Source: an uncultured bacterium (GTDB lineage Bacteria > Pseudomonadota > Gammaproteobacteria > Burkholderiales > Burkholderiaceae_F). From it: 9,011 bases of DNA. This document shows positions 6,441 to 9,011 of this stretch, one piece after another. The stretch lies in the NCBI GenBank assembly GCA_905215795.1, contig CAJMRV010000062.1, positions 1 through 9,011 of the forward strand, given 5' to 3'. Position 1 is the first letter of the stretch, and each line of letters begins with the position of its first letter. The position numbers and the translations under genes were made by a program. The notes below the pieces were generated by a model. It saw only the letters and a program-made list of their open reading frames with translations. It was not told where the DNA came from and did not search any database.

Positions 6441-6446
6441 ATTATA
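6441..6446 (-). promoter_or_regulatory. Candidate distal promoter of the purine operon (TATAAT)
   Basis: A perfect TATAAT on the minus strand sits in an A+T-rich patch downstream of the peroxidase gene, facing purE. The -35 region 17 bp upstream is CTGCAG, a weak match. A start near 6434 would put about 180 nt of RNA ahead of the riboswitch. That segment contains small hairpins (for example TTTCAA/TTGAAA around 6295-6312) but no second aptamer or convincing gene that I can recognise. Confidence 0.4.
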
Positions 6447-6494
6447 AGAAAAAACGCCTTCCGCTGCAGTGACGAATCAGTATTTACCCTAATG

Positions 6495-6524
6495 CCCGTC
6501 GGGGGCCCCGGAAGGCCCCTCGGG
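6495..6524. repeat. GC-rich inverted repeat between the peroxidase gene and the purine promoter
   Basis: GGGGCC (6502-6507) and GGCCCC (6514-6519) flank a CCGGAA loop; an outer CCCG/CGGG pair (6495-6498 with 6521-6524) extends it. No T-run follows on either strand. It is a stable dyad of unknown role, possibly insulating the two transcription units or stabilising an RNA end. Confidence 0.45.
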
Positions 6525-6668
6525 GTTCTCCCCTAAGGAGGGATGGGCGCTTCTATCCGTCGTGAAATGCATCCTGATGTAACAAGACGTGTGCATTATT
6601 TTCCCTTTATCGAAAATCACGTTCTGATAACCCGGAGCGGGGAGGGCGGGGCCCCTCCGGAAACGACG

Positions 6669-6698
6669 CCGCCCGCGCTCCATCAGGGGCGCGGGCGG
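6669..6698 (-). terminator. GC-rich hairpin downstream of the peroxidase gene, candidate terminator
   Basis: CCGCCCGCGC (6669-6678) and GCGCGGGCGG (6689-6698) form a perfect 10-bp stem with a 10-nt loop, about 75 nt past the peroxidase stop. On the minus strand it is followed by CGTCGTTTCC, a poor T-run, so termination may be weak or factor-assisted. The stem is plain to see; the terminator role is inferred from position. Confidence 0.5.
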
Positions 6699-6773
6699 TG
6701 GTGAGGGAACGTTGTCCATCGTCCCCCGTCATTATCGCGGGTCACCCCCGCGGGAGGACCCGTTGATTAACGC

Positions 6774-7784
6774 TCAGTTAAAGGGACGGGGCTTGAGGGT
6801 GTCGTTCGTCGAAGGCGGCAGGATCGGCAGCGTGAGCTTGGGCTGCTCGCCGGTGAGGGTCTTCAGGAAGGCCACGATGTCGTCGGTCTCCTGCTTGGTG
6901 AAGTTCTTGCCGAGCTGGGCGCGGCCCATGATGCGCACCGCTTCTTCGAGCGACCAGACCGAGCCGTCGTGGAAGTACGGATACGTGAGTTCGACGTTGC
7001 GCAGGATCGGGGTCTTGAAGTGGAAGCGGTCAGCTTCGTTCTTCGTGACGTCGACGCGGCCCTGGGCGGGGTTGGACGTCTTGACCGGGTTGACCAGGCC
7101 GAACTTCTGGAAGGTGGTGCCGCCCACGACGGGGCCGTTGTGGCACATGACGCAGCCGGAGGCCTTGAAGATCTGGTAGCCCTTGAGTTCCTGGGCTGTG
7201 ATGGCGGTCTTGTCGCCCTTGAGCCAGAGGTCGAAGCGGGAGTTGGGGGTGCGCAGCTGCTTTTCAAACTCGGCGATCGCGGCGGTGATCTCCTGGATCG
7301 TCACGTCGTCCTTGCCGAACACGCTCTTGAACTCGGCGCGGTAGGCCGGGATCGACTTGATGAGGTCGACGGCGAGGTCATGACTGAAGCCCATTTCCTT
7401 GGGGTTGGCGATCGGGCCGCCGGCCTGGTCCTGGAGGTCCTTGGCGCGGCCGTCCCAGAACTGGGCGATCTGCTTCTCGGCGTTGAGCACGGTCGGGGCG
7501 TTGATCGGGCCCTGCTGCCAGCGGTCGCCGATCGAGGTGGGCAGGTTGTCGGTGCCGCCCATGCTCAGGTTGTGGCAGGAGTTGCAGGAGATGAAGCCGG
7601 ACTTGGAGAGGCGCGGGTCGAAGTAGAGCTTCTTGCCGAGTTCGGCGAGCTTGAGGTTGATGTTCTGGGCGGGTTCGATGACCTGGATCGGTTCGAGATT
7701 GGCGGGGCCTTCATTGGCCGGGACGGCGAAGGCGGTTCCGACGGCCGACGCGACGAGCGCGGCCAAAAGCGTGGTCTTCATCAT
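6774..7784 (-). CDS. Diheme cytochrome c peroxidase (CCP/MauG family), periplasmic
   Basis: Reduces hydrogen peroxide to water with electrons from periplasmic cytochrome c or a quinol route. It has 336 residues from the ATG at 7784, chosen because AAGGAG lies 7 nt upstream; a GTG at 7787 and an ATG at 7781 also lie in frame. A Sec signal peptide ends near residue 20 (AFA). Haem 1 is CNSCH (C67, C70, H71) and haem 2 is CVMCH (C211, C214, H215). FWDGRAKDL (109-117), RNVELTYPYFHDGS (262-275) and the methionine of IMGRAQLG (M286, expected distal ligand of the high-potential haem) are typical. Oddity: D87 in TSIGDRW replaces the His (H71 of the Pseudomonas enzyme) that is the distal ligand of the peroxidatic haem. 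The C-terminus (LTGEQPKLTLPILPPS) looks proteobacterial. An FNR-like box lies upstream. Confidence 0.93.
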   Translation of the reverse strand: MMKTTLLAALVASAVGTAFAVPANEGPANLEPIQVIEPAQNINLKLAELGKKLYFDPRLSKSGFISCNSCHNLSMGGTDNLPTSIGDRWQQGPINAPTVLNAEKQIAQFWDGRAKDLQDQAGGPIANPKEMGFSHDLAVDLIKSIPAYRAEFKSVFGKDDVTIQEITAAIAEFEKQLRTPNSRFDLWLKGDKTAITAQELKGYQIFKASGCVMCHNGPVVGGTTFQKFGLVNPVKTSNPAQGRVDVTKNEADRFHFKTPILRNVELTYPYFHDGSVWSLEEAVRIMGRAQLGKNFTKQETDDIVAFLKTLTGEQPKLTLPILPPSTNDTLKPRPFN

Positions 7785-7791
7785 CACTTAT

Positions 7792-7797
7792 CTCCTT
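7792..7797 (-). promoter_or_regulatory. Ribosome binding site deciding the peroxidase start
   Basis: AAGGAG on the minus strand stands 4, 7 and 10 nt before GTG (7787), ATG (7784) and ATG (7781). The 7-nt spacing equals that of purE, purC and purH in this window, so ATG 7784 is the preferred start. Confidence 0.7.
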
Positions 7798-7899
7798 TTG
7801 GATGGACGAAAGCAAGACAAGGGGTTTGTCTTTGCCTTGATGGTAGTGATTCCCATCCTCCCCTCGTGGGTTTCCCAGGGCTTTGTGACCCCCGAAAGC

Positions 7900-7913
7900 T
7901 TGTTTTAAATCAA
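7900..7913. promoter_or_regulatory. FNR/ANR-like binding site upstream of the peroxidase gene
   Basis: On the minus strand the site reads TTGAT-TTAA-AACAA, nine of ten consensus positions of TTGAT-N4-ATCAA. It lies about 116 bp upstream of the peroxidase ATG. CCP genes such as that of Pseudomonas aeruginosa are known to be activated by ANR/FNR under low oxygen. A start about 41 nt downstream would fall near 7865, but I see no good -10 there, so the promoter itself is not resolved. Confidence 0.5.
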
Positions 7914-8326
7914 ATTCCCATGCCGGACGAGGGGTTATTCCTAGACGAAATAGCTTTGCACAATAAGCCTGATTTGATTTTCAGGACGCCCGTCCGTGTT
8001 TTTCAAGCCGTTTCACTGTGGAAACGTATGTGTTCGGTCTTTCATCCTGCGGCGCAGGGAAGGATTGGAATAGCATTGTTTTTTCTTGCAGGATTGCGGA
8101 GGATTTTTCAAAATCGGACGAATCACTTCAACGGCCTTCAAGGGGGACATTGGAAAAACAAACGTTCATTTTTGCTTAATTCCGACGTGATGCCGATGCC
8201 GCGCTGATGGCGGGGTGCGGAACGCTCCGGATGGGACGCCGTCGTTTTCATGAACGAACCGTTCGGTTTTGTCGAACGCATTATCCTTCGATGCGTCGGG
8301 ACGGCGCGTCTCCGATGGAAAAAGGG

Positions 8327-8332
8327 TAATAT
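8327..8332 (+). promoter_or_regulatory. Candidate -10 element of the DUF2199 gene
   Basis: TAATAT on the plus strand, 60 nt before the start codon, with a predicted start near 8339. No good -35 hexamer is seen. The predicted start coincides with the palindrome at 8340-8351. Confidence 0.3.
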
Positions 8333-8339
8333 TCAGACG

Positions 8340-8351
8340 TCCTCCGGAGGA
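8340..8351. repeat. Perfect 12-bp palindrome at the predicted DUF2199 transcript start
   Basis: TCCTCCGGAGGA is self-complementary and lies where transcription from the TAATAT box would begin. It could be an operator or a 5'-end hairpin. The dyad is certain; the role is not. Confidence 0.4.
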
Positions 8352-8392
8352 GCCCCGCTCCACGGATCCGTTTCCAGAAAGGAAGAAATCCC

Positions 8393-8902
8393 ATGAGTGA
8401 AGAACAAGAACTCTGTCACGACATCCAGATGAAGCTCCCCGATGACATCTGGATGCTCGACGAACTCGAACGTTACCGCCGCGGCGCTCGCTTCACGCCC
8501 GACTTCGCGACCTTTGAAGGCAAGACCTACGTCTTCGGCGTGGTCACCGTCCCCCTGAACTACGTCGAGGACGAGTTCACGTGGGGGTGCTGGGCCGAAG
8601 TGAGCCCCGAGCTCCACGACGCCTATCTCGAGGCCTTCCGCACGCCGGGCGCGGCTGCCGTCTCAGGCGAGGGCCGTCTCGCCAACGCGGTGCCGGGCTA
8701 CGACGACAGCCTCGGCGCCACCGTGACGATCACCTTCTTCGAAGACCGCCGCCCTGCCTTCGAAGTCGACCCCGAGACGACGCTCGGCACCGAGCAGGTC
8801 GAGGGGATGACCGCCGAGGGCCACCGCGAGCTCGACCATCTCCTCTTCGACGAGGACGATGAGTTCGACGCCGACGAGAAGGACTTCGAAGAGGAGGACT
8901 GA
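8393..8902 (+). CDS. DUF2199 family protein, function unknown, acidic C-terminal tail
   Basis: A 169-residue soluble protein with no signal peptide or membrane segment. It matches my memory of the DUF2199 family: KLPDDIWMLDELER near the start, FEGKTYVFGVVTVPL (41-55), FTWGCWAEVS (62-71), NAVPGYDDSLGATVTI (98-113), PAFEVDPETTLGTEQVEGMT (121-140). The usual N-terminal Cys-rich stretch of many members is reduced to a single Cys (C8). The last 20 residues are mostly Asp/Glu (DEDDEFDADEKDFEEED), an extension I do not associate with the family. The start at 8393 has GGAAG 7 nt upstream. It is a single gene transcribed away from the peroxidase, with its own terminator-like hairpin after it. No function is known for the family, and no context here suggests one. 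Confidence 0.8.
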   Translation: MSEEQELCHDIQMKLPDDIWMLDELERYRRGARFTPDFATFEGKTYVFGVVTVPLNYVEDEFTWGCWAEVSPELHDAYLEAFRTPGAAAVSGEGRLANAVPGYDDSLGATVTITFFEDRRPAFEVDPETTLGTEQVEGMTAEGHRELDHLLFDEDDEFDADEKDFEEED

Positions 8903-8958
8903 GTCCCTCCCGGAGACTGAAGTCCCGCAATGAAAACACCCGATGCCGGAAAAAACTG

Positions 8959-9002
8959 AAGTGGTCCCCAATTCTTGGACAAAGAATTGAGGACCACTTT
9001 TT
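8959..9002 (+). terminator. Strong intrinsic terminator after the DUF2199 gene (possible insertion-sequence end)
   Basis: AAGTGGTCCCCAATTCTT (8959-8976) and AAGAATTGAGGACCACTT (8982-8999) form an 18-bp stem with one mismatch and a 5-nt GGACA loop, followed by TTTTT (8998-9002). It lies 56 nt past the stop codon, so terminator is the simplest reading. The segment TGAAGTGGTCCCCAATTCTT with GGACA after it also resembles the terminal repeats of some IS3-family elements, which cannot be tested because the window ends at 9011. Confidence 0.75.
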
Positions 9003-9011
9003 ATGGGAATG

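Larger units (their letters stand above)
7788..8392. other. Gene-free 605-bp A+T-richer region between divergent genes
   Basis: No open frame here has coding character. It holds the FNR-like box (7900-7913), a CCTGA/TCAGG dyad (7968-7985), GATTTT-TC-AAAATC (8102-8115), an AACCG-TT-CGGTT dyad (8257-8268), an ACGCAT/ATGCGT hairpin (8276-8296), and the predicted 5' end of the DUF2199 gene. No tRNA, CRISPR array or insertion sequence is visible. The composition drop relative to the flanking genes is evident by eye. It is long enough to carry promoters for both divergent genes and possibly a small RNA. Confidence 0.6.

Noticed and set aside
6489..6719. 76-codon minus-strand open frame after the peroxidase gene
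   Set aside because: Covers GC-rich hairpins, is proline/arginine-biased and has no recognisable similarity.
1..9011. CRISPR array, tRNA, rRNA, phage or toxin-antitoxin genes
   Set aside because: No regularly spaced repeats, cloverleaf-like sequences or related proteins were seen on either strand.

Overview
The window carries most of a de novo purine (IMP) biosynthesis cluster on the minus strand, then a diheme cytochrome c peroxidase gene on the minus strand, then a plus-strand gene for a DUF2199-type protein. Coding DNA is GC-rich with strong third-position GC. The two larger intergenic regions (6057-6773 and 7788-8392) are clearly richer in A+T.

Minus-strand transcription runs from right to left: a leader with a ykkC-class riboswitch, best explained as the PRPP-sensing subtype (6138-6252), and an overlapping intrinsic terminator (6103-6161); then purE, purC, purF, purM, purN and purH. 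purH runs off the left edge. The products are PurF (step 1), PurN (step 3), PurM (step 5), PurE (second half of step 6), PurC (step 7) and PurH (steps 9-10). purD, purL, purK and purB are not in the window. PRPP is the substrate of PurF, so a leader that reads through when PRPP is high would be a feed-forward switch for the whole operon.

Right of the operon, 6057-6773 holds the riboswitch, two candidate promoters and two GC-rich dyads. The peroxidase gene (6774-7784) encodes a signal peptide and two CxxCH haem sites. An FNR/ANR-like box (7900-7913) lies upstream of it, pointing to low-oxygen control. A 605-bp gene-free stretch separates it from the divergent DUF2199 gene (8393-8902), which is followed by a strong hairpin with a T-run (8959-9002).

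Organism: the exported diheme peroxidase and the FNR-like site suggest a Gram-negative, probably proteobacterial, microaerophile or anaerobe. The purine cluster instead looks Firmicutes-like: gene order E-C-F-M-N-H, a Bacillus-type Fe-S PurF with a propeptide, and a ykkC/PRPP riboswitch. A gut proteobacterium such as a Sutterellaceae member that acquired a Firmicutes-type operon together with its riboswitch would fit, but Negativicutes or another Gram-negative anaerobe cannot be excluded from sequence reading alone. I see no wholly unknown system. The most notable element is the riboswitch-controlled purine operon in this mixed context.
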